Shown here: positions 1 through 8,096 of the stretch, piece after piece
Layout of the letters: each line of letters opens with the position of its first letter
Numbering within the stretch: the stretch's first letter is position 1
DNA from: Paroceanicella profunda
Lineage (GTDB): Bacteria; Pseudomonadota; Alphaproteobacteria; Rhodobacterales; Rhodobacteraceae
Length of the DNA: 64,000 nucleotides
Assembly (NCBI RefSeq): GCF_005887635.2
Contig: NZ_CP040820.1
Coordinates: 62,001 to 126,000 of the forward strand
Direction: 5' to 3'
Notes under the pieces: model-generated
The model's database searches: none
What the model saw: the letters and a program-made list of their open reading frames with translations, nothing else
What the model was told of the DNA's origin: nothing
Position numbers and translations under genes: made by a program

Positions 1-188
1 CAGCCGGTCTCCGACACGGAGCCGATGTAGAAACTGTCGCGCTGCGCGATGAACGCCTCCTCGGCGGCGGTGAAGCGGTCCGAGGCCCGGTCCTTTCCGG
101 CCGTCTCCCACTGCCGGGCCACGCCCATCTCGGCCTGCACGGCGCGCACGGCGGGCGTGGCCGCGATATCGAGAAATCCGTAGGGCAT
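1..188 (-). CDS. Pyridoxamine 5'-phosphate oxidase-family flavoprotein (N-terminal part only)
   Basis: The reading frame runs off the left edge, so only the first 62 codons are present. The start is the ATG at 188, with a weak purine-rich stretch (GGGGAGACG) upstream. The peptide begins MPYGFLDIAATPAVRAVQAE and later contains FIAQRDSFYIGSVSETGW. That layout is typical of the N-terminus of large PPOX-type split-barrel proteins that bind FMN or FAD. The substrate cannot be told from this fragment. It lies 16 bp downstream of the isochorismatase-like gene on the same strand, so the two are probably cotranscribed. The family call rests on remembered sequence pattern, since the flavin-binding core is outside the window. 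Confidence 0.7.
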   Translation of the reverse strand, partial: MPYGFLDIAATPAVRAVQAEMGVARQWETAGKDRASDRFTAAEEAFIAQRDSFYIGSVSETG

Positions 189-204
189 TGCTGCGTCTCC
201 CCTC

Positions 205-891
205 TCACTGTCCCTGCGCCTCCGCGGAGGCCTTGCTGGCAGCCTCGAAGCTCTCGGCTACCGCCGCGTAATTCGGCGCGACGAGGCCGTAGAGCCGGGC
301 CAGTCCGGCCGCTTCCGGCCGCGCCCAGGTGCGGTGGAGTTCCGACAGGAGCGCGTTGGTCGAGGTCGGTTTCACGCCGCCCTGCACGAAGCGCGCGAGC
401 GAGGTGCGCGAGGCCAGCTCGCTCGGATCGCCCGACGCATCGATGACGGCATAGACATCATAGCCCGCGATCCGCGCGTCGAGCGCGGGAAACATCACGC
501 AGACACTGGTCCAGACGCCGGCCATCACCAGCGTCCTGCGCCCGGTGGAGGCGACCTGCGCCACGAAGTCGGCGTTGTCCCAGGCGTTCACCTCGCCCTT
601 GCGCGGCACGTAGACGGCATGCGGCGCGTAGCGGTGGATCTCGGGCATCAGCGGCCCGTTGCTGCCCCGGGGCTCGGAGGCGGTGGTGATCACCGGGATG
701 CCCAGCAGCGTGCACAGCCGGGCGATCATCTCCACGTTGCGCCGCAGGTCGGCGACCGGGATGTCCTTCACCGTCTGGAACAGGCCGGACTGGTGGTCGA
801 GCAGCAGCACCAGCGTGTCGGCCGGGTTCATCAGCCCGGCGCCGCCGCCGGTGGGCAGCACGCTGGATTTCGCGGTGGGGGTCGGGGTCAT
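205..891 (-). CDS. Isochorismatase-family cysteine hydrolase (YcaC-like)
   Basis: A 228-residue cytoplasmic hydrolase of the isochorismatase-like fold. The expected catalytic triad is visible: Asp32 in LLLDHQSG, Lys98 in PRKGEVNAW and Cys131 in WTSVCV. The segment after the Cys (DARIAGYDVYAVIDASGD) and the length match YcaC-type hydrolases, whose natural substrates are mostly unknown. The ATG start has GGAGA six bases upstream. It sits between a PPOX-type flavoprotein and a secreted alpha/beta hydrolase, all on the minus strand with 16- and 25-bp gaps, so a three-gene operon is likely. The specific substrate is not inferable. Confidence 0.85.
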   Translation of the reverse strand: MTPTPTAKSSVLPTGGGAGLMNPADTLVLLLDHQSGLFQTVKDIPVADLRRNVEMIARLCTLLGIPVITTASEPRGSNGPLMPEIHRYAPHAVYVPRKGEVNAWDNADFVAQVASTGRRTLVMAGVWTSVCVMFPALDARIAGYDVYAVIDASGDPSELASRTSLARFVQGGVKPTSTNALLSELHRTWARPEAAGLARLYGLVAPNYAAVAESFEAASKASAEAQGQ

Positions 892-916
892 CGTCGGTCT
901 CCGTCCGTCAGGGGGC

Positions 917-1888
917 TCAGTCGCACAGCTGCCGGTCCAGGAAATCCCGGATCAGCGGGGCCATTTCGGCCAGCCTGTCCTCCAGCGCGAAATGTCCGCT
1001 GTCGATCAGGTGCAGCTCGGCCTTCGGCAGGTCGCGCAGGTAGGGGTGGGCGCCGGGCTCGGGGAAGATGAAATCGTTCTTGCCCCAGACGATCAGCGTG
1101 GGCGGCTGGCGCTCGCGGAAGAAGGCCTGGAAGTCCGGGTAGAGCGGCAGGTTGGTGCGGTAGTCGTACAGAAGGTCGAGCTGGATGTCGCGGTTGCCCG
1201 GCCGGTCGAGCAGCGCCTGGTCCACGGTCCAGTTGTCCGGGCTGATGCGGGCGACGTCGCCCATGCCGTCGGTGTACTGGAACACCGTCGTCTCCGCGCT
1301 CACCAGCCCGTTGAGCGCGTCGCGCCGGGCCTGCGTGCCCTCGGTCCAGTAGGCCCGGATCGGGTCCCAGAACGTCTCCAGCCCCTCCAGGTAGGCGTTG
1401 CCGTTCTGCACGATCAGCGTCTCCACCCGCTCCGGGTGCCTGAGTGCCAGCCGGTAGCCGACGGGGGCGCCGTAATCCATCACGTACATGCTGTAGCGCG
1501 TGGCGCCGAGCGTGGTCACCAGCGCGTCCACGATGTCGGTGAGATGGGTGAAGGTATAGTCGAAGCTGGCCCGGTCGGGCGCATCGCTCTGGCCGTAACC
1601 GGGGTAATCCGGAGCGATCACGTGGTAGCGGTCCGCCAGCAGCGGGATCAGGTTGCGGTACATGTGCGAGGAGGTGGGAAAGCCGTGCAGCAACAGCAGC
1701 ACCGGGGCGTCCGCCGGCCCGGCCTCGCGGTAGAACACCTTGATGCCCTCGATCTGCGCGCTGCGGTAGTGGACCACCGGCACGGAATAGGCGGCCGGGC
1801 CCGTCGATGCCGGTCCGCAGGTCGTCTCGGCGAAACCGGGACCAGCCAGCAGGGACCCGGCCAGTGCGGCCATGAGTATTCTGTTCAT
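917..1888 (-). CDS. Exported alpha/beta-fold hydrolase (haloalkane dehalogenase/epoxide hydrolase-like)
   Basis: 323 residues from the ATG at 1888, chosen over an in-frame TTG seven codons earlier because GGAGGA stands directly before it. Residues 1-20 form a Sec signal peptide ending in GPGFA, so the mature enzyme is probably periplasmic. The alpha/beta core shows the HGF oxyanion motif (69-71), an aspartate nucleophile at Asp138 (VMDYGAP), a likely acid at Asp272 (GKNDFIF) and the catalytic His299 (DSGHFALE). An Asp nucleophile suggests epoxide hydrolase or dehalogenase chemistry rather than a serine esterase. Downstream are an isochorismatase-family hydrolase and a PPOX flavoprotein, perhaps one detoxification operon. 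Confidence 0.85.
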   Translation of the reverse strand: MNRILMAALAGSLLAGPGFAETTCGPASTGPAAYSVPVVHYRSAQIEGIKVFYREAGPADAPVLLLLHGFPTSSHMYRNLIPLLADRYHVIAPDYPGYGQSDAPDRASFDYTFTHLTDIVDALVTTLGATRYSMYVMDYGAPVGYRLALRHPERVETLIVQNGNAYLEGLETFWDPIRAYWTEGTQARRDALNGLVSAETTVFQYTDGMGDVARISPDNWTVDQALLDRPGNRDIQLDLLYDYRTNLPLYPDFQAFFRERQPPTLIVWGKNDFIFPEPGAHPYLRDLPKAELHLIDSGHFALEDRLAEMAPLIRDFLDRQLCD

Positions 1889-1909
1889 GTCTTCCTCCGT
1901 TTGAACCAA

Positions 1910-2949
1910 TTCGGCCGATCCCGGCCACGTTTCTCAAATTCACGTCGTCATGAAATCAATACTCCGCGCCCTGCTTCTGCATCAATTCTCGGCATGTCTA
2001 CCGAATGTACATCCATGTCTCGCCGCGCTATCCGGATGGTCAGCCGGGGGCTTCCGAAATCCGCAAGGCCGGCTCCGCCGCACCGGAAGGCGAGCAAGGA
2101 CTGGCACCAGGGATAGCGGAGATGACCAAAGGTCGGGCTCATGCGCCAAAGGTCCGGGCGACCGGGGCGCCGCGCCCCGCGCCACACGGGCATCCCTGCG
2201 GCAGCCACGAGAGACGGTACGGCCCCCCTCACCCCGGGGCGGCCACCACCGGCACGGTGCCCGGCCATGCCAGAGGGGCCGGCGCGTTGACCAGCGGCCC
2301 GGCCCTGACGTGACCCGGCACGGCGCCTGCGAATTGCTCGACAGTCTCAACGAGAGGGACCATGCCGCGCGGAAGCGACGATCGCGACCGATGGGCCGCT
2401 GCCGCACGGGAACCGCAGCCGGGGCTGCGCCCGCAGGCTTCGAGACATTCCGCACCCTTCGAAAGGGCCGGTCCGAAAATTGCGGGGTCGGAGCCATCCC
2501 CGAGATCAACCTCGTCGACAGACGGTTCCGGCAAGCGGCATCAACGGAGCGCACCCCCTCCACCACCGCACCGCCGCTTGCGTCGATGCAGCGGTCTGGC
2601 CGACTTCGGTTCGTGCGGAGCGATTTTACGACAGGTTTCTTGAACTGGGCTCCAAGAAGGCCGCCATATTGAGTCATAGGGGCTTTTGCATTGACGCAAG
2701 CAATGCGTGCGTTCATGCGGCGGGACCGCCCAGGCGGGGATGTGGGTATCTTGGATCGGGTCCGGCGCCTCCGCCCCCCGCGGAACGCGGCGCGCCCCGG
2801 TGCCCGGGAAGGAACGCTTGCGACCGACGAACGGCCGCAACCCCCGGACGCGGCTGCGGATCGATCCGCACCATGACCGCCTTGCCGCGCGTCGCCCTGT
2901 GCCGGGCGATACGGCCCCGTGGCAGCGGGCCTCAATTTGAATCAAATAC
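1910..2949. other. About 1 kb with no convincing gene
   Basis: Open frames exist on both strands here but they overlap one another, are rich in Arg/Pro/Gly, and show no recognisable domain, signal peptide or well-placed ribosome site. Short phrases such as GLADFG occur on opposite strands near 2067 and 2595, which could be remnants of a decayed element, but no terminal repeats or transposase motif can be recognised. It is best read as non-coding or degenerate DNA. Confidence 0.5.
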
Positions 2950-2965
2950 TCAGAAAATTTTCTGA
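2950..2965. repeat. Perfect 16-bp AT-rich palindrome
   Basis: TCAGAAAATTTTCTGA is a perfect palindrome inside a locally AT-rich stretch (about 2930-2990) of otherwise very GC-rich DNA. It lies 73 bp past the end of the GntR gene on the minus strand. It could be a protein-binding site, or part of a terminator/regulatory island for the gene-poor stretch. Confidence 0.5.
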
Positions 2966-3037
2966 AACTTTGAACTAAATGCGAAAGACAACCGGACCGG
3001 GCCAGAAATCACGCAGGACCGGGGGCCTCAGCGGGGC

Positions 3038-3751
3038 TCAGGTGAAGAACGCCCCGTTCTCGCGCACGATTTCGGGCAGGCGCTCGATGGTGCCGGAAAG
3101 ATGCAGGCGCATGGCCCCCGAGGCCGCGGCCGCGTCTCCCGCCGCGATGGCCTCGACCACGGCGCGGTGGCCGTCGAGCACCGCGCGCATCTTGCCCTTG
3201 CGCGGCAGATCGAGCGAGCGCACCCGCGCCAGATGCCCGCAGCGCGCGGTGACATGCCGGTGCAGGTTCAGCTGGTTCACCCCGGCGAACAGCGCCTCGT
3301 GGAAAGCCTCGTCAAGCTGCTTGAACAGGTCGATCTGCTCCACCTCGCCGGCCAGCGCCTCCTGCATCTTCAGCATGCCGCGCAGCTTCACCGCTGTGCC
3401 CGGGTCGCTCTGCAGCGCCAGGGCGCGCGCCACGTCGGCCTCCACCGCCGTGCGCAGGAAGTGCTCCTCGCGCAGCCTGTCCCGGTCGATCCGCGTCACC
3501 AGGGTGCGCGACTGCGGGTAGGACAGCACCAGCCCGTCCTGCTCCAGCCGCAGGATCGCCTCGCGCACCGGGCTCTGGCTCACGTTGAAGCTCTGCGCGA
3601 TCTCCGCCCGCCCCAGCGCCGAACCCGGCGGCAGTTCCAGCGCCACGATACGCCCGCGCAGCGCCTCGTAGACCCGGGCCGAGGCGGGAACATGCGCGCT
3701 CGCCGGCCCCGGGCCTTCCGTCTGGCCCGTGGAAAACGGGTTTCTGCTCAT
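3038..3751 (-). CDS. GntR-family (FCD/FadR-type) transcriptional regulator
   Basis: 237 residues from the ATG at 3751. GTGs at 3754 and 3772 are in frame, but GGGAGG lies nine bases before this ATG. The N-terminal winged helix has the GntR signature (RAEIAQSFNVSQSPVREAIL) followed by an all-helical FCD effector domain with the typical Asp/His metal-site residues (FKQLDEAFHEALF, later ATARCGHLA-type helix and GHRAVVEAI). FCD regulators respond to small organic acids. It is the last gene of a minus-strand set after a TRAP transporter, 51 bp downstream of the large subunit, and probably controls that transporter and the divergent lactonase. Confidence 0.88.
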   Translation of the reverse strand: MSRNPFSTGQTEGPGPASAHVPASARVYEALRGRIVALELPPGSALGRAEIAQSFNVSQSPVREAILRLEQDGLVLSYPQSRTLVTRIDRDRLREEHFLRTAVEADVARALALQSDPGTAVKLRGMLKMQEALAGEVEQIDLFKQLDEAFHEALFAGVNQLNLHRHVTARCGHLARVRSLDLPRKGKMRAVLDGHRAVVEAIAAGDAAAASGAMRLHLSGTIERLPEIVRENGAFFT

Positions 3752-3802
3752 CACGTTGCGCCTCCCGGCCACAGGGTCGTCAGGGTGCCGAAGCTGTGGG
3801 GC

Positions 3803-5083
3803 TTACATCAGCGTATCGGGCAAGAAAAGCGACAAGCCGGGCACCGCGATCAGCAGCGCGAAGAAGATCAGCATCGCCGCGAAGAAGATCAGCGACGCGC
3901 GGGTGAAGGCCCCCATCTTCACGTCCAGCACCCCGCAGACGGTGAACATGATCACCCCCACCGGCGGCGTGAGCCCGCCGAAGTTGATCAGCGTGACGAT
4001 GAGGATGCCCATGTGCACCGGGTCGTAGCCCGCCTGCACCAGCGCCGGCATCACGATGGGAGTGACCAGCAGGATGTTGGCCGCCCCTTCCAGGAACATG
4101 CCGCTCACCACCAGCAGCACCACGATCAGCAGCAGCACCGACAGGGGGTCGGAGGTGAGCGAGGTGACGAATTCGGTGATCTGCTGCGGCCCGCGCTCGA
4201 TGGTCACCGCGTAGCCCAGCACCCCGGCCATCATGATCAGCAGCATCACCATGCCGAGGTCGGACACCGAGCTGCGCAGCGCGTCCACGAAGCGCGCCCA
4301 GGTGAGTTCGCGGTACACGAACACCCCCACCAGCAGCGCGTAGGCCACCAGGAAGGCGCCGGCCTCGGTGGCGGTGAAGAAGCCGAAGCGGAAGCCCACG
4401 ATCAGGATCACCGGGAAGGCCAGCGCCCAGATCGCCTCCAGGAAGGCCGCGCCCAGTTCGCGCGCCGAGGGCAGGGTCGCGGCATCGGCCATGTAGCCGT
4501 TGCGCCGGGCCACCACCCAGGTGGTGAGCATGAGGATGAGGGTGAGGGCGATGCCCGGCAGCACCCCGGCCAGGAACAGCCGGCCGATCGAGACCTCGTT
4601 GATGAAGCCGAACAGGATCAGCCCGATCGAGGGCGGGATGGTGGCGGTGATGATGGAGCCGAAGGCGATGATCGCGGCCGTCATCGCCTTCGAATAGCCC
4701 TGCGCGATCATCGAGGGCCCGAGCAGGCGCGATTCCATCGAGGCATCCGCCACGGCGGAGCCGGAGATACCGCCCATCATGAAGCTCAGGATGATGGAGA
4801 CCTGCGCCAGCCCCCCCGCCATCCAGCCGGTGAGCAGCCGCGCGAAGCGCACCAGCCGCTCGGTGATGCCGGTGGCGTTCATCAGGTTGCCGGCCAGGAT
4901 GAAGAAGGGCACCGCCAGCAGGGGGAAGCTCTGCGTCGCCGTCACCATCTTCTGGATGGCGATGGTCGGCGGCATGGTGCCGGTGAGCACGAACACCGGG
5001 ATGGCCGAGAGCGCCAGCGCGAAGGCCACCGGCATGCCCAGCAGCAGGAACAGCACGAAAAGGGCGAGGATGAGCAGCAGCAT
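3803..5083 (-). CDS. TRAP transporter large permease subunit (DctM family)
   Basis: 426-residue integral membrane protein with about a dozen hydrophobic segments. It shows the DctM signatures MMGGISGSAVADAS, TATIPPSIGLILFG and FGGLTPPVGVIMF. It forms the sodium-coupled channel of a tripartite ATP-independent periplasmic transporter. The ATG at 5083 overlaps the stop codon of the small subunit (TGATG), so the two are translationally coupled. The frame remains open upstream to 5617, but the upstream part is only the shadow of the small subunit. The neighbouring solute-binding protein and lactonase suggest that an aldonate or other sugar acid is carried; the ligand cannot be read from this subunit. 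Confidence 0.93.
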   Translation of the reverse strand: MLLLILALFVLFLLLGMPVAFALALSAIPVFVLTGTMPPTIAIQKMVTATQSFPLLAVPFFILAGNLMNATGITERLVRFARLLTGWMAGGLAQVSIILSFMMGGISGSAVADASMESRLLGPSMIAQGYSKAMTAAIIAFGSIITATIPPSIGLILFGFINEVSIGRLFLAGVLPGIALTLILMLTTWVVARRNGYMADAATLPSARELGAAFLEAIWALAFPVILIVGFRFGFFTATEAGAFLVAYALLVGVFVYRELTWARFVDALRSSVSDLGMVMLLIMMAGVLGYAVTIERGPQQITEFVTSLTSDPLSVLLLIVVLLVVSGMFLEGAANILLVTPIVMPALVQAGYDPVHMGILIVTLINFGGLTPPVGVIMFTVCGVLDVKMGAFTRASLIFFAAMLIFFALLIAVPGLSLFLPDTLM

Positions 5084-5535
5084 CAGCGGGTGTCCTTCGC
5101 GCGCAGGCCGGAGAGGATCTGCGCCAGCATCGTGCGCAGCATGAGGGCGAGCCCCAGCACCATGGAGCCGTGGATGAGCGAGCCGTGCATCTGCGTGGCC
5201 CCCACCAGCCGCGGGTGCATCAGCACCATGTTGCGCCAGGCATAGACCAGCAGGAAGCCCAGCAACCCGGCGATCACCACGCCGTTGAGCGCCAGCAGCC
5301 AGCGGCGCGCGGCCGGCGGCAGCAGGTCGGGCAGCAGCGCGAGGCCGAAGTGCCGCCCGTCCTGCAGCGCGAGGTCGGCGGCCAGCATCGCCAGCCAGGC
5401 GAAGAGAAGCTGCGCCACCTCCACCGACCAGATGATCGGCGTGCCGCGCACCCGCGCCACCGAGGCCGCCCCGATCAGCACCACCACCGCGACCAGCAAG
5501 GCCGCGGCGACGGCGTATTCCATGCGTCGGAACAT
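5083..5535 (-). CDS. TRAP transporter small permease subunit (DctQ family)
   Basis: 150 residues with four hydrophobic segments (about 8-28, 41-58, 77-98 and 118-138), the usual topology of DctQ proteins. The conserved tryptophan/glutamate region IIWSVEVAQLLFAWLAML near residues 34-51 is typical. It partners the large permease encoded immediately downstream with a one-base stop/start overlap, and follows the solute-binding protein gene by 23 bp. No separate promoter is evident, so it belongs to the dctP-Q-M-gntR unit. Confidence 0.88.
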   Translation of the reverse strand: MFRRMEYAVAAALLVAVVVLIGAASVARVRGTPIIWSVEVAQLLFAWLAMLAADLALQDGRHFGLALLPDLLPPAARRWLLALNGVVIAGLLGFLLVYAWRNMVLMHPRLVGATQMHGSLIHGSMVLGLALMLRTMLAQILSGLRAKDTR

Positions 5536-5558
5536 CGTGCCCCCTCCCCCGCGTCCGC

Positions 5559-6542
5559 TCAGCGGCCCAGAACCTTGTCGACCTCGGCGGCTTCCTTCTC
5601 CAGGTCGAGCGTCGCATAGACCGATTTCACCGCGGCGCGGAACGGCGCCGGGTCCACCTCGCGCACGGTCACGCCCGCGGCGGCGATCTTCTCCAGCGCC
5701 TCCTTGCTCTGCGCGATGGTCAGGCCAGAGGCGTAGCGGCCGTCCTCCACCGCCAGCTCACGCACGATCTTCTGGTTTTCCGGCGAGATCTCGTCCCAGG
5801 CGTCCGCCCCCACCACCAGCGCGGTGACGAGCTGGATGTGGTTGGTGAGGTTCACGTCCTTGATCACCTCGTAGAGCTTGGCGCCCCAGATGGCGGTGGG
5901 CTGGGCCTCGGCCGCGTCGATGGTGCCGAGCTGCAGCGCCGAATACACCTCGCCCCAGGCGATGGGCGTCGGCTCCGCCCCCATGGCGCGGATGGTCTCG
6001 ATCCACACCGGCGCGCCGATGGTGCGCATGCGCACGCCGGCAAGGTCGGCGGGCGTGTCCACCGGCTTCTGGGTCAGCGCCTGGCGCGCGCCCTGGTACC
6101 AGTTGGAGGCCAGCATCACGAGACCGGCCTTCTCCTTCAGCTCCGCGCCCCAGCTCAGGTAGACCTCCGAGCCCGCGAACGTGTCCGCCTGTTCATAGGT
6201 GTCGAACAGGAAGGGAGCCGACATGATCGCGAGCGAGGGCACGAAGCTCGACAGCCGCGCCACATCCGTCACCGTGCCCACGTTTGCCCCGGCACGGGCC
6301 TGGTCCAGCATTTCCGTCGTGTCGCCCAGCTGGGAGTTGTGGAACACGTCCACCTCCACCGCGCCGTTCGTGGCGGCCTTCACGTCAGCGGCGAATTTCT
6401 CCAGCCCCTGGCCCATCGGGTCGCTCGGGGCCAGCACCGTGCCGATGCGCAGCGTGGTCTGGGCCGATGCCGGCGCCACGAAGGCGGCCAGCGCGGCCGT
6501 CAGGGCGGTTGCGGTGCAAAGCCCGGTGATGATGCGTGTCAT
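5559..6542 (-). CDS. TRAP transporter solute-binding protein (DctP family)
   Basis: 327 residues from the ATG at 6542, which has GGGAGGA just upstream; an in-frame TTG 36 bases earlier is not supported. A cleavable signal peptide ends near AAFVAPASAQ. The mature protein has DctP features: FHNSQLGDTTEMLDQARAG, KPVDTPADLAGVRMRTIGAP with the ligand-contacting Arg, and MGAEPTPIAWGEVYSALQLG. It captures an organic acid in the periplasm and delivers it to the DctQ/DctM pair. It is the first gene of the minus-strand operon and diverges from an SMP-30-type lactonase gene, which suggests an aldonate or related sugar acid as ligand (inference). Confidence 0.93.
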   Translation of the reverse strand: MTRIITGLCTATALTAALAAFVAPASAQTTLRIGTVLAPSDPMGQGLEKFAADVKAATNGAVEVDVFHNSQLGDTTEMLDQARAGANVGTVTDVARLSSFVPSLAIMSAPFLFDTYEQADTFAGSEVYLSWGAELKEKAGLVMLASNWYQGARQALTQKPVDTPADLAGVRMRTIGAPVWIETIRAMGAEPTPIAWGEVYSALQLGTIDAAEAQPTAIWGAKLYEVIKDVNLTNHIQLVTALVVGADAWDEISPENQKIVRELAVEDGRYASGLTIAQSKEALEKIAAAGVTVREVDPAPFRAAVKSVYATLDLEKEAAEVDKVLGR

Positions 6543-6574
6543 GTGGTCCTCCCGGTTTCGATTATGATTTTTGT

Positions 6575-6594
6575 GCAACTGATATTTTTGTTGC
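6575..6594. promoter_or_regulatory. Inverted repeat between divergent TRAP operon and lactonase gene
   Basis: GCAAC and GTTGC flank a 10-bp AT-rich spacer in the 151-bp divergent intergenic region. The position suits an operator shared by the two promoters, with the GntR protein encoded at the end of the TRAP operon as the natural candidate. The arms are short, so the assignment is tentative. Confidence 0.35.
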
Positions 6595-6693
6595 GTTGGG
6601 ATACTGAGTTTGCGATGCCTGTCCTGTCAACAGAATTCTGGGGCCCGGGCAGCACCGGGGCCGGTCAGGCGAAACGGGCGGGGGGAGAGCGCG

Positions 6694-7551
6694 GTGGCAC
6701 AGGACGCGGCGGAGCAGCAGCAGGGCCCGGCCTTCGCCGCCCTCACCGATACGCGGGCCGACCTGGGCGAGAGCCCGGTCTGGTGCCCGGAGCAGGATGT
6801 CATCTGGTGGGTGGACATTGCCGGGCGCCGCCTGCTGTGCACCCCGCGCGCCGGCGGCGCCACGCGTGCCTGGCCCACGCCGGAGGAACCGGGCTTCGTG
6901 GTGCTCACCGGCCCGGGCGCGCCGGCGGTGGGCATGGAGAGCGGCGTCTTCGCCTTCGCCCCGGCCAGCGGCGCCTTCACCCGCATCGTGGCGCTGGACG
7001 CGCCGGGCACCCGGTTCAACGACGCCACGGTCGACGCCATGGGCCGGCTCTGGGCCGCGAGCATGGACATCACCCTGCGCCAGCCGCTGGGCGCGCTCTA
7101 CCGGGTGCGCGGCGCGGGGGCGGAGCGGCTGTTCGGCGGGCTTTCCACCGCCAACGGCCTGGCGGCGGACCTGGGCCGCGGCCGGCTCTACCTGTCGGAT
7201 TCCCACCCCACCGTGCGCCGGGTCTGGACCCTGCCGCTCACCGGCGCCACGCCTGGCCCCCGGCAGGACTTCGCGCGTTTCGAGGGCACGGACGGCCGCC
7301 CGGACGGCGCCGCGCTGGACGCCGCGGGGAACTACTGGATCGCCGGGGTGGACGGCGGCGCGCTGCACGTGTTCGCCCCCGACGGCGGGCGCATCGCGCG
7401 CCATGCCACCCCCTCCGCCACGCCCACCAAACCGGCCTTCTGCGGCCCGCGCGGCACCACGCTCTGCCTCACCTCGAAGGGCGGTCCGCTCTGCGCCGCG
7501 CAGGCGCCTGCCCCCGCCGTGCCGCAGCCCTACTGGAATCCGCTGGCCTGA
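6694..7551 (+). CDS. SMP-30/gluconolactonase/LRE-family lactonase
   Basis: 285 residues from the GTG at 6694, which has GGGGGAGA seven bases upstream; an in-frame TTG at 6610 has no such site. It is a six-bladed beta-propeller of the SMP-30 family. The metal ligands expected in this family are recognisable as Glu26 (LGESPVW), Asn154 (TANGLA) and Asp204 (RPDGAALD), together with RFNDATVD and YLSDSH. Such enzymes hydrolyse aldono-lactones to sugar acids in the cytoplasm. Divergent from a TRAP transporter operon with a GntR gene, it fits import and ring-opening of a sugar lactone/aldonate. Confidence 0.9.
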   Translation: MAQDAAEQQQGPAFAALTDTRADLGESPVWCPEQDVIWWVDIAGRRLLCTPRAGGATRAWPTPEEPGFVVLTGPGAPAVGMESGVFAFAPASGAFTRIVALDAPGTRFNDATVDAMGRLWAASMDITLRQPLGALYRVRGAGAERLFGGLSTANGLAADLGRGRLYLSDSHPTVRRVWTLPLTGATPGPRQDFARFEGTDGRPDGAALDAAGNYWIAGVDGGALHVFAPDGGRIARHATPSATPTKPAFCGPRGTTLCLTSKGGPLCAAQAPAPAVPQPYWNPLA

Positions 7552-7562
7552 CGCCGGGGCGC

Positions 7563-7582
7563 GCGCGGGGCCCGCCCCGCGC
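7563..7582 (+). terminator. GC-rich hairpin after the lactonase gene
   Basis: A perfect 9-bp stem (GCGCGGGGC / GCCCCGCGC) with a two-base loop lies 11 bp past the lactonase stop. There is no T tract, so it is a possible rather than clear terminator. Confidence 0.35.
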
Positions 7583-7592
7583 GGCGCGCCGC

Positions 7593-7628
7593 TTCCCCGC
7601 GCGGGCCCGGTTCCCCGCGCGGGCCCGG
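7593..7628. repeat. Two tandem copies of an 18-bp GC-rich unit
   Basis: The unit TTCCCCGCGCGGGCCCGG is repeated exactly, back to back. It begins 41 bp after the end of the lactonase gene. It differs in its centre from the partition-locus palindrome and is probably a local duplication. Confidence 0.6.
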
Positions 7629-8096
7629 GCACCGCGCGCGCACCACGGCTCCGCCGCGCGCCGGTGACCCGATCTCCGTGCACAGCGCCGCCGCCCGGGC
7701 AGACCGCAAAGGACCCCTGCCGCGCGGCGGCGTCATCCGTCTGCGCCCGGGCCCGGCACGGCGCCGCCCGACACGGCACAACACGACACGGCCTGGCCTG
7801 GCCTGGAACAGCGCGGCGCAGCGCGGGAAGTGGAAGCGGGATCAGTGCCGCCGGGCAAGGGTTGCAGAACGGCTCCCGTCCCGCGTCGGCCCGCGGCCCG
7901 GGCCCCTGCCTCGCGCTGCCCGGCCAGGGGCCGGACGGGCGATAGTCCGCTTCAGCCGGCGCGGTGCCGGAGCCGCGCAGCGGAGATCAGATTGGACGAC
8001 ACCCGGAAAAACTCTTGATCATCATGCGCTCCTCCGTGCATCTGTCCGAAAAGCCTGCAAGTATCCGTCAGGCTGAACGAATCGGGGATCAATAGT
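7629..8096. other. Intergenic stretch before the RND efflux genes
   Basis: About 470 bp with no supported gene. The first part is low-complexity (repeated CACGGC/ACACGAC and GGCCTGGCCTGG tracts); the last about 100 bp, lower in GC, should hold the efflux promoter. An open frame at 7678-8076 is Arg/Pro/Ala-rich and lacks a convincing ribosome site or domain. No regulator gene is adjacent to the efflux pair. Confidence 0.45.

Noticed and set aside
334..2116. Long open frames on the plus strand over the first 2 kb
   Set aside because: They are shadows of the minus-strand hydrolase genes, lack domains and are rich in Arg, Gly, His and Gln, as expected in high-GC DNA.
3101..5245. A 714-codon open frame opposite the TRAP permease
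   Set aside because: His/Gln/Arg-rich composition with no recognisable domain; it mirrors the real permease genes on the other strand.
7593..7628. Further copies of the partition palindrome
   Set aside because: The tandem unit resembles it (TTCCCCGCGCGGG) but the centre differs and it is not the same 14-bp palindrome.
7678..8076. Possible small gene before the RND operon
   Set aside because: Arg/Pro/Ala-rich, no ribosome site or domain, overlaps the expected promoter.
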